A stretch of DNA of 64,000 nucleotides from Metaphire vulgaris (Eukaryota; Annelida; Clitellata; Crassiclitellata; Megascolecidae), in contig CM030837.1 in NCBI GenBank assembly GCA_018105865.1, forward strand, positions 13,676,225-13,740,224, in the 5' to 3' direction. The notes below the pieces were generated by a model. The model did no database searches. It saw only the letters and a list, made by a program, of their open reading frames with translations, and was not told where the DNA came from. The position numbers and the translations under genes were made by a program. Below are positions 54,801 to 64,000 of the stretch, piece by piece; position 1 is the stretch's first letter; every line of letters starts with the position of its first letter.

Positions 54801-57800
54801 TCTATTAATGAATAACAAAATTCTCAGCATCACACTACAATAACTTTGTTGTCTTTTATAATAACATTAAATAGGGCTGTGCGTTTAATGTGATATTTAA
54901 CAATTTTTTTAACATGCCACATTTTCTTACAATCATCCGCATATGCAATTTCTGCATAAATACGTGGCAGTTCAGTCCGCATTTTCCACTATTTTCGTCA
55001 CATAGCTTTGCTATTTCCCTAATATAGGCATAGATTTACAGGGATCACAACGCCTGTCTGGGCTCTAGATTACCTTTTTTGTCCGTCAGCCTTTTCTGCT
55101 GAAAAACACTGCAATTTCCGGAAATAAGTGAGGTGAAATAGGTACATAAATTAGAAATTTAGGCACATAAATGGAAATTTCCACATTCTCCCCCACCATA
55201 TTTAGGACATCTGAGTCCCATATATTTCCTGAAAAATCGACGCATTAAATGCACAACCCTTTTAAGACAGACAATATTACTAAAATACACAGCAATTTCT
55301 ATTCTTTTATCTCAATGAGAAAGGAAAAACTTTTTGTCCCTGTTGAATGTTAAAGCAATCCCTAACACTTCTCTAGGCTCACTAGAATTTATACATTATG
55401 CATGGGAAAGATCTAGTTACGCCAAACTACATTTATAATACACGGTTTTAAGTGGTTGCGTATTTAGAAATATCTCCTATAAGGCAGCATGGTCACTAAA
55501 ATGTAAAAGACACTAAAAAATTCAAAGTAGCAAACATTAAATAAAAGTGATTATTACTAAACAGCAGAAGGTCAAAACCAAACTTTGGAAACTCTGACCT
55601 CTCACGCAATACATCACCACGAAATAAAACGACGCTTCCATTGTCAAAGCCGACAGCCATGCAGTTCAGATTCTCATGAACAGTCAGGCAACTCACCTTA
55701 AAAACAACACATCAAATAGTTATTAACTCACTCAATCCCAGATTCCTGGCAATTCAGTCTACTTACTGGGTCAAGAGTGGACCACAACCAACATTCAAAG
55801 GAAATAGATACAGCCCAAGATTATTATCCATAGAAGATAGAAAAGGAACAGTGGAAATAAATTTAAAGGAACTTGCTTAGAGTAAAACTTGGCTTTATCT
55901 TGAAAGAGGCTAGGCAACTGAAATTGTAAATGCGTACCGGAAGGCAGATATTTAGAAAAAGTTATTGTGATACGAGGTATTTCAGACAACTTTTGTCTTT
56001 CAACAAGATGGTGCTCTAGAAAACCAGGTGCACCAGATAGTCGGCTTGTTACAGCAGGAGATGCTTGCATTCATTCCACCAGAACTATGACCCCCAAACA
56101 GTGCAGATCTGAACTTCGTGGACTACAAAGTCTGGGGAGAAATGCAGCAGTGGGTCTACCAAAGGGACCGGATAATGGATACTTTATAATTTTTGCAATG
56201 CCAATGAACTGAAGGAGTGACTGATCACCATTTGAAAAGAGTTGGGACAAAGTGTCATCGATAAAGTTATTGATGAATGGCGCAAATGTATGCGTTCATG
56301 CGTTTGTGCAAGAGGAGGATACTTTGAGCGTTTGCTTTGACCTTTGGCTTGCCATGACTTTGCTTTAATTCAATTATTAAATTTAGAACATTTTGAGAAC
56401 AATTAAGAACATTATACATGCGTTTAACATGATAATATTTGCTATTTTCCCATTTATTTTAGTTTCAACAGGTAAGGCTGCTACACATTAAAGGCATTGC
56501 AAATAATATAAATAAGGTTTTGTCCCCATTTATTTCTGAGTCAAATAATGAAAACATTTTGAAAATGGGTTCACATTTGCCAAAGTACATGGTTTTTATT
56601 GGTTCACAGTAAATTTTTTATTTTATCTTATTAGTTTTTATTGGTTCACAGCTGCATTATGGAGAATGTCATACGATATGCTAACATACCAAAACAAACA
56701 GAATTTCTTTGTGAAATACAAAACTAACCATCAGCAATACGAGTGCAAGTAGCGTTATTTGTTCTATCATGTGAAACTAACCATCAGGTCTTCAATTTCA
56801 AGTATTGAGTAACAACAAAATGGAGATTGCAAAGCAAAATAACAAATCTCTCACTGGAAAGATTTTCTACAACTTTCTAAATCCAAATCTTTTTGACCCT
56901 GACACTTCACGAATATATGATGAATTCTCAGACTGTTATCACAGTTAATTTGCCAAAAATTATAAAATCATGAATTTTACACTAACACGAACAACTAGAG
57001 AAGTCTCACTTGAATCTACCAAAACAGAAATTCAATAAACTCTTTCTGCCGACAAATCAAATGCTCCTACAGAAAAACTACTTTAAAAGTCTGTAATAAC
57101 GTCTAACATGAAAAACTTTGCCAAACCAATATGGTAACAAAACTAACATAGTATAATCAGTACAAATTAAATAAATGCTAATACCAACAAAATCAGATTA
57201 AATTGTAAAAAAATAACTAATTGCTTCTGTATAAAAGAGAGCAAGTACCATTTTATAGCAAATAAAATTAGCGAGCAGGTATGGAGAATCACAGAATAAA
57301 CAAGATGAAAAAATAACATAAAATTCATTTAATAATGTAGGCAAATAATCTGTAAGCATCAAATCACGCAGAATGACGTACCTTTGAAGGTTTAGATCCA
57401 GGTATTGCCCGTGCAATGCGAGTGCAAGTAGGGCTATCTGCTCTATCATGCTGAAAACAGATCCAAAGAAAAACAGCAGATCAGCCTTAAAGCTGACACA
57501 CTTTTACACAATGGCTTCCCATGCAATTTCCAAATGCTATTAAAATGCCATTAAAAAAGTTAATTGATAAAGTTCAGTCAATATCATAACAGTGACGCAA
57601 ATATGTGGTACTTTAAAGTATCTATGTTCACGCTAGTAGCCACTACTCAAATATGTGTTCTGGTACTCAAATTTTGATGTCTGCAGTCAGTGCACTCTAA
57701 AAAATTTATGAGATGCATCGAATCCTAAAATCAACTCACGTCACTAAATCGTGCTGGCAAACAATTCAAATCATTACAAAAACTCGATCAGATAAAATTC

Positions 57801-60140
57801 ACTTAGATATTTCTATGAGAACCAGGCATGCAGTAATTTGATCTTGGAAAATTACTAACTACTGCCACATAACATTAGGACCTTCTATGATGCCATTTTA
57901 GTAATGCACTTGGCATCGATTGACCATCAATCCAAAGTAGAATCATCCGTAGTTCCCCATTGCCAAATCCAATACGTCAGTCCAAATGTGTGGTGTATGG
58001 TAGCTGCTATACCTCAACATGTGTGAGGATCAGACTATGAATTTGTACTTGTGCTTGAAGAAGAGTATTATAACTCCAATTATATTGAAAAACAGTATCT
58101 GTATTCATTGTTGTACTTAAGACTCAAGTACATGCACACGTCTTCTTCTTCGTGTGCCATGTATTGCTACGTCAGCTACCATAGATTTCCACACTTCTAT
58201 GTTTCTGGCTTTCCTTATCAGTTCGATGCTGTCTTTAGTTCTTGTTGCTTCTCTTTGGCTGTCTGTATACTTTATTTGTTGTCTTCCTCTAGCTCTTTTC
58301 TCCTCTATTTTTCCTGTTATTATTAGATTTTCCAATCAATCATTTCTAATTAGATGTCCCAAAAATGTCAACTGTTGCTTTCTTATGGTTTTTAGCAATT
58401 TTTCATACCAAAAGCTTTTAGTACTTCCTCATCAGTTATTTTTTCTGTCCATGACAAACAAGCACATGCACAAGTATGCCATTAAATAAAGTAACTTTTA
58501 GCTACATTCAATTGCAACTTAAAGTATTAGAAACAAATGTTAACTTTATTATAAATTCAGGTTATAAGAAAAAAACACCACATTAGTCAGTATTTAATTA
58601 ATTAAATGATGATGATGATGATGATGATTAAATGATGATGATGATGATGATGAAGTATGTAAAATAATGACACTCAAAAATGAAAACTCCAATAAAATTA
58701 CCTGATCTAAATTCCAGACTTTTATCAGTGGATTAATGCCTTCTTCATCTTCCTAACAAATGAAAAAAGTACTAAGTGAGCTGAACAAAACAACATGGTC
58801 CCAGGTACACTCACTTTTTCAGATAAACAGCTGCCATTTCTCATCCATTAATACTTTAAAATTCAACATATAATAAATACAATATTTAATAGCAAAATAT
58901 GACAAATTCCACGACAAATTTTCACAAGTTCTGTAGTTCACCGTGGCAAAACTTATCAAATTCTGCAGAATTTCGTCTACAGTAACAGTTTCAATATAGC
59001 CACAGCTCAGCTGCTCTTTCAGTTGCAAAATTTTAACTCATGCTGTTGACTGTCACTCAGGCCCACCAAGAGAAATTCCGGGCCCCTGTGCAGAAGGACC
59101 GATGGGCCCCTGACAAGTCTTAAAAATTGACGATGACCTTTTTTCGCTTCTCATTGATTTCACGATACGATGGTTGCAACTCTCGAAAAGTAGTGATGAC
59201 CTTTTTCTTGCTGCTGTTTTTCACGCCTCCCCCCCAACCCCTTTTACACTCCGGACCCTGTGCACATAATATAATACATGTTATTATTGTCGATAATACA
59301 TCTTCGGCATCGGCCTGGGCCCCCTCCAAATCGCTGGGCCTCTGTACATTTGACCCCTGCCCCACTTTTGGCAGCCCTGCTGTCACTAGCCAAGTATTGT
59401 CTACTATTGTCAAACAATTTTTCAAACAAAATATTGGCAAAATAATTAACTAAAGATTAAAATATTAAATACAAACACCAATGGAAACCAGAATGCTGTG
59501 CTGCTTGAGCTGATAAAGGTGAATCACTCGAATTTCATAAGCTTTGAATGTTGTCAACTTCAAGGAATGATCAACAAAATAGATAAAGCCGTCAACATCT
59601 CCAAGAACAATCTGGCCTCGGCCACAACTGGAGGATGACAAATTAATGTCCTACACAGGAATTCAATATTACAGTTAAAATCATGGGAAAATTACTTTTG
59701 GTATAGCATCAGGCTATGCAACTAAGAAGCAACAGCTTCTAAAAACAGTCATGATAATTCTGAAATCAACTACAGTTTTGCATTCTGAATCAGTCTGTGA
59801 TCATATATATTCTTCACAACATCACTTCTTAAAAATGAGTTACAGTTTTCAATTCATATAATCTTCTCATGATGCACATATGTACAGTAAAATGCCAAAA
59901 AAGTTTAAAAATTTTCACATAAAACAAGTCAAACAACTTAATGCCATCAGCTGTGGGAAAGTGAAAAACCAAGGAAAAACAACACTGCGCCAAATTAAAA
60001 ATTAACCTAAAATAGTATATGTCCATTTTGCTTCACTTTCATTTTATCTGTTATCTCATTTCTATTATTGTTCATTATATATAATATATATATATATATA
60101 TATAATATATATAATATATATATATATATATATAATATAT

Positions 60141-60203
<63 letters not shown>

Positions 60204-61069
60204 CGTTTCTCTTGCAAAGCCAAACCCATAAATGCAGACACTGTGGAATTCACTGCCGGACTGCATGTCATCCGTAACTTCCTTCGGAGAGTTTGAGAAC
60301 AAGTTAAAGACGCACCTATTCAACATCTCGTTTCCACGTTTATTGTAAAGCACCCTTGACTTTGGCCCTTGCTATGTTACGGCGCTATATAAATTGTCAT
60401 GAACAATGACAATAACTGTTTCAAATTTTCATAAATCATAATCAGTAGTATACACACATATATAACATAAAAAGTAAGCTGAATGAATCTAAAAATGAAT
60501 ATTAAGTATGCCGTACTTTGAGTTTATCAAATATTTCACTGTTTTCAGCATTTCTCAAAACTTCCTTGTCAAAGAAATTGAACCGCCTCCACTAAAATAA
60601 ATAACAGACAGCAAATCAGCAACAAGAGAATTCATTTTCGACATTCAAATTTATAAACTGATAATTTAATTTTTGTAAGTCCTCAATGGCAGCGTTAAAA
60701 GGAATCAACGGCCTATCAAGTGCAACTTAATTTAAACCTCATTGGCCCAAAACTTTTTGGACAACCTTATTCTGGCTAAACAGATTGAAAGCTCAGATCT
60801 GCGGCTATAAAGTTAATTACAATCTCAAACCACTAATCTACAAACCACTAATCTCTTCTCCGAGGAGATAAACCGTAATCACATAATGCAGTCTAAACAG
60901 GCGCTATAAAAATTGAGCACTGTTCGTATTATTGCTCCAAGGTTCGCATAGATCAGCTGTTGTCAAACTGTCAAACAGCCGTTCTTTTTATTCAGTCGAG
61001 CGCAGAAAATAGAAAAAAATTAAAATAAAATGTCCAAATATGCTCTAATAATACCTGCAATAGCGCCAT
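37429..61069 (-). CDS. VPS11: VPS11, core subunit of CORVET and HOPS
   Basis: 29 coding exons were traced from ATG (61069) to TGA (37429-37431), total 2,919 nt, 972 aa. The human protein is slightly shorter (about 940). Every junction has GT-AG and the phases match throughout. The order is an N-terminal WD-like beta-propeller, an alpha-solenoid with the clathrin-heavy-chain repeat, a coiled coil, and a C-terminal RING-H2-type finger. VPS11 is a scaffold shared by the HOPS and CORVET tethering complexes, which bring late endosomes, lysosomes and early endosomes together for SNARE fusion. Identity rests on family-typical stretches such as LQWRRF..FFDKE, CLTVHENLN.MA.GF, KLEASYVIRK, QALSYFARKED and the RING cysteines. 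Introns hold a large share of the window's transposons. The last exon carries a Ser/Pro-rich tail that goes beyond the vertebrate C-terminus. A polyadenylation signal (AATAAA on minus) is complementary to 37077-37082. Confidence 0.96.
38380..38740. mobile_element. PIF/Harbinger-type MITE
   Basis: Termini GGGGCCATCCATAGATGATG and, inverted, GGGGCCATCTATAAATTACA. TAA target duplications stand at 38377-38379 and 38741-38743. TAA/TWA duplications with GGG/GGC-type ends are known for PIF/Harbinger. 361 bp, non-coding, with internal copies of the GACAAGCAAAAA motif (minus sense, about 38494-38512 and 38561-38591). Located in VPS11 intron 27. Confidence 0.8.
41152..41462 (-). repeat. 5S rRNA-derived SINE
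   Basis: From 41460 downward on the minus strand the sequence follows 5S rRNA. It shows ACCGGTTCTCGTC, AAGTTAAGCAACGTTGAGC, GGTTAGTACTTGGAT and a decayed CCCGGGA end, to about 41345. Roughly 190 bp of unrelated body follow. The internal control region is largely kept, but the ends of 5S are altered and the body is fused on, so this is a SINE3-type element rather than a 5S gene. It sits just downstream (transcript sense) of VPS11 exon 23. Confidence 0.85.
41880..41975. mobile_element. Short MITE, probable relative of 43301-44064
   Basis: AGTATTAACTCATGTATGAT and, inverted, ACCATATTATCTTGGGTATA form imperfect inverted repeats around a roughly 35-bp centre. The termini resemble those of the 764-bp element at 43301-44064. 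Confidence 0.4.
43301..44064. mobile_element. TA-flanked MITE with duplicated core
   Basis: CCATAAAATCTTGAGTAATA at the left and inverted CCATAAAATCTCGAGAATAG at the right, each next to TA (43299-43300 and 44065-44066). Inside, two related purine-rich blocks (about 43497-43590 and 43620-43710) share GAGAGA..GAGACAA and ACTTTAT.GACAACAC-like text. Non-coding. In VPS11 intron 20. Confidence 0.65.
44467..46633 (+). mobile_element. Decayed DNA transposon, superfamily unclear
   Basis: Left terminus TAGGGTGCCTGCCAAA and inverted right terminus TAGGGTGCCCGTCAAAA. Similarity continues inward (TGTGGTACCC, GGTTGCTCAAC) for well over 100 bp. Both flanks are GT dinucleotide runs, so the target was a (GT)n microsatellite and the duplication length cannot be read. 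An 8-bp one is possible. The interior keeps broken pieces of a transposase-like protein at 45152-46088. 2,167 bp, in VPS11 intron 19 and opposite in orientation to the gene. Confidence 0.8.
45152..46088 (+). pseudogene. Degenerate transposase-like coding remnant
   Basis: Frame pieces at 45152-45433 and about 45822-46088 have stops and shifts between them. The first has LPSVVYWDGKTLPAIVGCEQ and DRLPILVSS with an acidic residue in a DGK context. The later piece has IWYLSEEVIAFAVFGD. These phrases belong to a repeated, transposon-borne protein family found in several invertebrate genomes as I remember it, but I cannot name its superfamily. Clearly inactive. Confidence 0.6.
46634..47095 (+). pseudogene. 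CR1/L2-like LINE 3' fragment
   Basis: Frameshifted pieces give RDRLHWLRVPQHIIYKLA, VQLLVPPPSKTPKFGERSF and WNSLPDN...LKTHLFNIGY, in the order usual for the RT C-terminus of CR1/L2-type LINEs. They are followed by ACTATATAAATTGTCAATAA and an AAATAA-rich tail. It directly abuts the right end of the DNA transposon at 46633. Confidence 0.75.
48775..48844 (+). repeat. (ATC)n microsatellite
   Basis: About 23 perfect ATC units within VPS11 intron 16. The serine-run ORF over it is an artefact. Confidence 0.95.
51731..51905 (+). repeat. (AGT/AGC)n mosaic microsatellite
   Basis: About 170 bp of AGT and AGC triplets in blocks, in a VPS11 intron (between exons 11 and 12). Confidence 0.95.
53275..53525 (-). 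repeat. tRNA-derived SINE, family B
   Basis: The minus-strand head from 53524 has box A ATGGCAGAGTGAG and box B GCGGGTTCAAGCCCCG at tRNA spacing. The remainder (to about 53275) is a non-tRNA body. In VPS11 intron 8. Confidence 0.75.
54872..55261. mobile_element. Probable hAT-like MITE
   Basis: TAGGGCTGTGCGTTTAATG at the left and inverted AAGGGTTGTGCATTTAATG at the right. 390 bp, non-coding, in VPS11 intron 6. No clear target duplication was found. Confidence 0.55.
56721..56787 (-). pseudogene. Relic of VPS11 exon 5 between 14-bp direct repeats
   Basis: The plus strand has AAACTAACCATCAG at 56721-56734 and again at 56774-56787. The 39 bases between them (56735-56773) resemble part of VPS11 exon 5 (57413-57450). 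GAGTGCAAGTAG is identical, and GTTCTATCATG matches CTCTATCATG. About 32 of 38 bases agree. The relic lacks the acceptor and soon meets a stop in frame, so it is unlikely to be spliced in. Confidence 0.7.
58117..58462 (-). pseudogene. RTE-type LINE fragment
   Basis: The minus-strand frames give WTEKITDEEVLKAFG, then (shifted) KQQLTFLGHLIRND, then NLIITGKIEEKRARGRQQ and WKSMVADVAIHGT. This is the C-terminal block of RTE-like elements, with one frameshift and one stop. In VPS11 intron 4. Confidence 0.85.
58605..58652 (+). repeat. (GAT)n microsatellite
   Basis: Two runs of GAT units separated by TTAAAT, about 48 bp, 50 bp from VPS11 exon 4. Confidence 0.9.
59058..59379. mobile_element. hAT MITE (CAGGSC..CCAA ends)
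   Basis: The left end is CAGGCCCACCAAGAG and the inverted right end CAGGGCTGCCAAAAG. A perfect 8-bp duplication CTGTCACT lies at 59050-59057 and 59380-59387. 322 bp, non-coding, with two copies of the GATGACCTTTTT motif. In VPS11 intron 3. Confidence 0.9.
60075..60201 (+). repeat. (TA)n tract with AATA interruptions
   Basis: About 125 bp of TA dinucleotides with a few doubled A residues. The Tyr/Ile ORFs across it are artefacts. Confidence 0.95.
60225..60410 (+). pseudogene. CR1/L2-like LINE 3' fragment
   Basis: The frame gives LWNSLPDCMSSVTSFGEF and NKLKTHLFNISF before a stop. Then come CCCTTGACTTTGGCCC, GGCGCTATATAAATTGTCAT and a GAACAATGA tail. This is a standard CR1/L2-type C-terminus and 3' end. 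In VPS11 intron 2. Confidence 0.8.
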
Positions 61070-61223
61070 TAAATTTGCTTAAAATTAAATCGAACGGTAG
61101 TCTAAAGACCCGGAAGCACAAGAACCAGGTAACGGCGCTATAATATTACCGTAAATTCTCGATTAGACCATAGATTCTAATATCATAATTATATTATAAT
61201 AAATCTATGGATTAGACGCCAAC
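61070..61223 (-). promoter_or_regulatory. VPS11: VPS11 5' flank/promoter-proximal region
   Basis: Only 154 bp separate the VPS11 ATG from the hAT element at 61224. The stretch includes an inverted repeat (ACCATAGATT at about 61168 and AATCTATGG at about 61202). The 5' UTR and any core promoter should lie here or inside the transposon. No specific element could be assigned. Confidence 0.35.
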
Positions 61224-61439
61224 TAGAGGTGGGTCGATTAATCGAAATCGTAATCGAAATCGCGATTTTTGGAAAAACCGAAATCGAAATCGAGACGATT
61301 ATTAAATAAATCTAAATAATCGATAATCGTCGAAAAAATAATCGAAATCGCGATTATTTTTCGATTATTCCCGTAAGTTATATTATACAATATTTCCGAT
61401 TCAAAGAAAGATCAATTTACCGTTGATTATCAGATTTTC

Positions 61440-62535
61440 ATTGAAAATTGATTCAACTGCGTATAAAGACAGGCACCATCTTTCTGGATTTGACAGCAGC
61501 TTTCGATGCGGTGTGGCATGCGGGTTTAATGTACAAACTCTCGCTCAATTTGCCACCCTGGTTCTGTCAACTTGTGGAATTACTCATCTCTGACAGACGG
61601 TTCTTAGTTCACTTGGGAGAAGACGTCAGCTCCTGGAGACGTCAGCGAAACGGTCTAACACAGTGTTCAGTTCTAGCACCTATGTTATTCATTTTGTAGG
61701 CTTATAGGCCTACACACGACTTACCGGATACCATAGGTAGGAAGTTTGGATACGCTGACGATATCGGTCTTGCCACCCAGGCTCGATCCTTTAAGGAGAT
61801 TGAAGACCAGGGTTATTTCTAGGATTGTGAATTGGGGTGGGGTGTCGGGGAAATCTGGGGGTGTCGAAATTTGGAAGTCTCTACCGAAAAATGCTGACAA
61901 GCAAAAAAACCTTATAGAGACTCACAACAAGTCTGACAAGTAAAAAAAGTCATCCGAGGATAAAAGTTGTGGGGTGTATTTCTCCATTTGGGGGCAGGCC
62001 CCTTCAGATGCTGAAGGAGGCCCATGCCAGTTGGAATTTCGAGGCCTCTCCTAGCCTTCCCAACAATTAAAATTTTGACAAGCGAAAAAGGTAATCACCA
62101 ATTTGAGGACCGCAGAATACCTTCTAGCTTTCCCAAAATCCCAAAATTGTCGACAAGCAAAAAAGGTCATCACCAAATTGTGAGGCCCCTTCTAGTAGTA
62201 GCTATATAGCTTTCTAGCTCTCCCAGAATTCTAGACAAGGAAACAAAGGGAGGCCCCCAAATGATGGAGGCCCGGGCCGAATGGCCCTCCTGGCCCCCCT
62301 CTGAATGGGCCTGTTTGGGCCGGGGTGTTCAGGGCTAATCAATATGCATTCTGTATGCATACCATTGTCACATTACCAAATTTTAGGGGGTGTCGACCTG
62401 AAATTGGGGTGTTGGGGGGTGTTAGGGGTGCATGTAGAAATATCCCTGTTGAAGACCAACTGAACATCGATACACAGAGGATTGCCGAATACTGTAAAAT
62501 ATGGCGGGAAAGCCAGTTTCTAAAGGTACTGTGAA
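61440..62535 (+). pseudogene. LINE reverse transcriptase core fragment (Jockey/CR1-like)
   Basis: The first part (61440-61807) gives TGTIFLDLTAAFDAVWHAG, then a decayed GLTQCSVLAPMLF (usually GVPQGSVL.PLLF), a frame break, and the catalytic GYADDIGLA with a conserved YADD. The text resumes at 62449-62530 as EDQLNIDTQRIAEYC. The 641 bases between are the MITE 61808-62448. A truncated, dead copy carried within the hAT element. Confidence 0.8.
61808..62448. mobile_element. hAT-type MITE nested in the LINE fragment
   Basis: CAGGGTTATTTCTAGGATTG at the left, inverted CAGGGATATTTCTACATGC at the right. A perfect 8-bp duplication TTGAAGAC is at 61800-61807 and 62449-62456. The interior has at least four copies of the GACAAGCAAAAAAGGTCATC motif and runs of GGGGTGT. 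Same family as 17617-18345. Confidence 0.9.
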
Positions 62536-62661
62536 ATAATCGAAATCGAAATCGCGATTATATAAAAAACCGTAATCGTAATCGAAATCGTAATCGTGAA
62601 AAATAATCGAAAATAATCGTAATCGTAATCGGAAAAAAGAATCGTAATCGACCCAGCTCTA

Positions 62662-64000
62662 ACGTCAACAAAGCTCTTGAGAAAATGATTCAAAAATACA
62701 AAATCCAGAATTTTCAGAAACAGCTTCACATGACCAGAGCATACAAACCGAAAGGTTTCATCAGATGTACTACAGCGTGATCATAAGATTAATATGAGAA
62801 CAATTACCAAAATTAATATGAAACATTCTGAATCTAATCAACTTCTATAACCCCAGTGGCTGCCCCACTATTGCATAGAAAGTAAAGTAAAGTAAAATCT
62901 CGTGGATTTCTATAGCGCCTTGGAAAGCAGCACAAAAGTAGCTGCTTATTCTTAAGCGCTCAGCCTCTCTTAAAATAGCTATGGGGAAGGTATGTTATCA
63001 GCCAGGCAATATAGTCAACATCCAAAGGGCAGTGAGGCTAGGTTGTTGTTACAGCTATGGAGGATATGATTTTAGAAAAAGGAATGATTTAAGCTTAGAC
63101 CTGAAGACTTGAGGAGATAATGCAGGAATTATAGGAAATGAGGATTCAGATTTTATTGTTAGAAAGTCTGTGGAGGGAAGCTGGGATCGAGTTCCAAAGT
63201 TCAGGTGAGGCGTATGAGAAAGCACGGTTGCAAATTTTCAGGGATGACTGATTCAGTGGGCGTGACTGAGTGAGGTAAGATGATGAACGTGTGGGTCCAG
63301 GAGGCTGCGAAGCGCCAGTCGATATACACTACATCCTATTATCACAAGATTTTGACCCACTCTAAGATCAGCGAAAATCCCCTAAAAAGTTTTGCAGGTT
63401 ATTATTTTACGGGGATGACGTTTTTCCTAATTTTTTGCTCTCAAGTGTAAAAATGTGGTGTGGCGATCAGTGGCGTAACCAGACTCAAATGTAACCCGGG
63501 CAGCTGACCAAGGGCCTGTCCGTAAATGACGTAAACAACTTTGGGCGAATTTTGACCCCCCTTGTCAGAGGCGTAGATCTGTGTAAAAAGGTGGGTGGGT
63601 CCAAATGAAAATTTTAAACTTTGGGTCCAAATGAAAATTTTAAATTGTGCTGTCACAAAACAATGTTTTATTGAAACAAGCCTTGCCAGTGCTCAGTGGT
63701 AACAATTCAATCCATTATTATTTAACGTAAACCTAAAAATGACAAAATGGAGTCGTACGGATGCGAAAATGTGACGTCACGTTTACCCATAGAGCTAAAT
63801 AATACCTAGATAGCCAGTCAGACGCGAGGATAGGAAACATCGCAGGTCTTTCTGAGTTACATAATTGGGGCAAAATAAATCTAGCTGTTCTCACTGCTTT
63901 ACATAATTGTCTGCGAATAATAATAAACAATTCATCTCAAGTGGGGGCAGCTCTAAAAAAGTGGGTGGGTGACCCAGAAAAACACATAGGATTTACGGCC
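62662..64000. other. Repeat-rich flank, no gene seen
   Basis: 62880-63330 is a repeat related to 13205-13470. At 63478 starts a hAT-like left end CAGTGGCGTAACCAGA, with no partner before the window edge. At about 63515 a GGGCCTGTCCGTAAATGACG Harbinger-like terminus begins inside it. The short ORFs are by-products. Confidence 0.45.

Larger units (their letters stand above)
52995..61069 (-). other. VPS11: VPS11 exons 1-9: beta-propeller
   Basis: Exons in transcript order: 61055-61069 (MALLQ), 60517-60591, 59477-59650, 58702-58752, 57382-57450, 55599-55696, 54234-54381, 53920-54009, 52995-53122. They encode WRRFNFFDKE, GQIVLGDVDGFIYF, a KVWNL blade, CLTVHENLNCMAVGFDNGSV, a SHGCSLHCSVMSD blade and the IYFYEPEERGQC strand, all standard for VPS11. 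The donor of exon 3 (GT|GTTTGT) was chosen because the next exon (EDEEGINPL) requires phase 0. Confidence 0.93.
61224..62661. mobile_element. hAT element with TAATCG-type hexamer ends
   Basis: Termini TAGAGGTGGGTCGATTA and, inverted, TAGAGCTGGGTCGATTA. The 8-bp flanks are ACGCCAAC (61216-61223) and ACGTCAAC (62662-62669), matching 7 of 8. About 150 bp inside each end is made of AATCGAAATCGTAATCG units. The interior is a LINE reverse transcriptase piece, itself split by the MITE 61808-62448. No hAT transposase, so non-autonomous. Confidence 0.88.

Noticed and set aside
60065..60353. Tyr/Ile-repeat ORFs on both strands
   Set aside because: Translation of the (TA)n tract.

Overview
The window is a piece of an invertebrate animal nuclear genome: AT-rich, with short GT-AG exons separated by 0.3-3 kb introns, metazoan-specific genes, and dense decayed transposons, SINEs and microsatellites. 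The sequence does not show which phylum it comes from.

Four gene models are supported. (1) At 1096-1401, plus strand, lies the last coding exon of an unrecognised protein with a proline-rich, SH3-ligand-like tail. (2) At 8664-12493, minus strand, is a two-exon rolling-stone-like membrane protein carrying one frameshift. (3) At about 24238-29915, plus strand, is an Ena/VASP actin regulator. Nine exons were traced, and only the tiny start exon was not found. (4) At 37429-61069, minus strand, is a complete VPS11 gene. All 29 coding exons were traced with consistent phase (about 972 aa), from the beta-propeller through the clathrin-type repeats to the C-terminal RING finger. Ena/VASP and VPS11 converge on the 29.9-37.4 kb stretch. 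The rolling-stone-like gene and Ena/VASP diverge from the CpG-richer 12.5-13.9 kb stretch. I see no functional link among the four genes.

Most of the rest is mobile DNA. Non-autonomous hAT elements, several with readable 8-bp target duplications, are at 17642, 21437, 36683, 59058, 61224 and 61808. A Ginger-type element with about 190-bp inverted repeats and GATA duplications is at 22884-24216, ending 21 bp before the EVH1 exon of Ena/VASP. A 2.2-kb decayed DNA transposon lies in VPS11 intron 19. There are also PIF/Harbinger, pogo-like and TTAA-type miniature elements, tRNA- and 5S-derived SINEs, and many 3' ends of RTE- and CR1/L2-like LINEs. Two nested insertions can be resolved base by base: a hAT within a hAT at 17.6-18.35 kb, and a hAT within a LINE within a hAT at 61.2-62.7 kb. 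The second starts 155 bp upstream of the VPS11 start codon.

The most unusual signal is a short motif, roughly TGACAAGCAAAAAAGGTCAT, that recurs inside miniature transposons whose termini belong to different superfamilies. Next come hAT ends built from degenerate 6-bp arrays, a different hexamer in each element, and a 39-bp relic of VPS11 exon 5 placed in the next intron between 14-bp direct repeats. No CRISPR array, operon or bacterial-type system is present.
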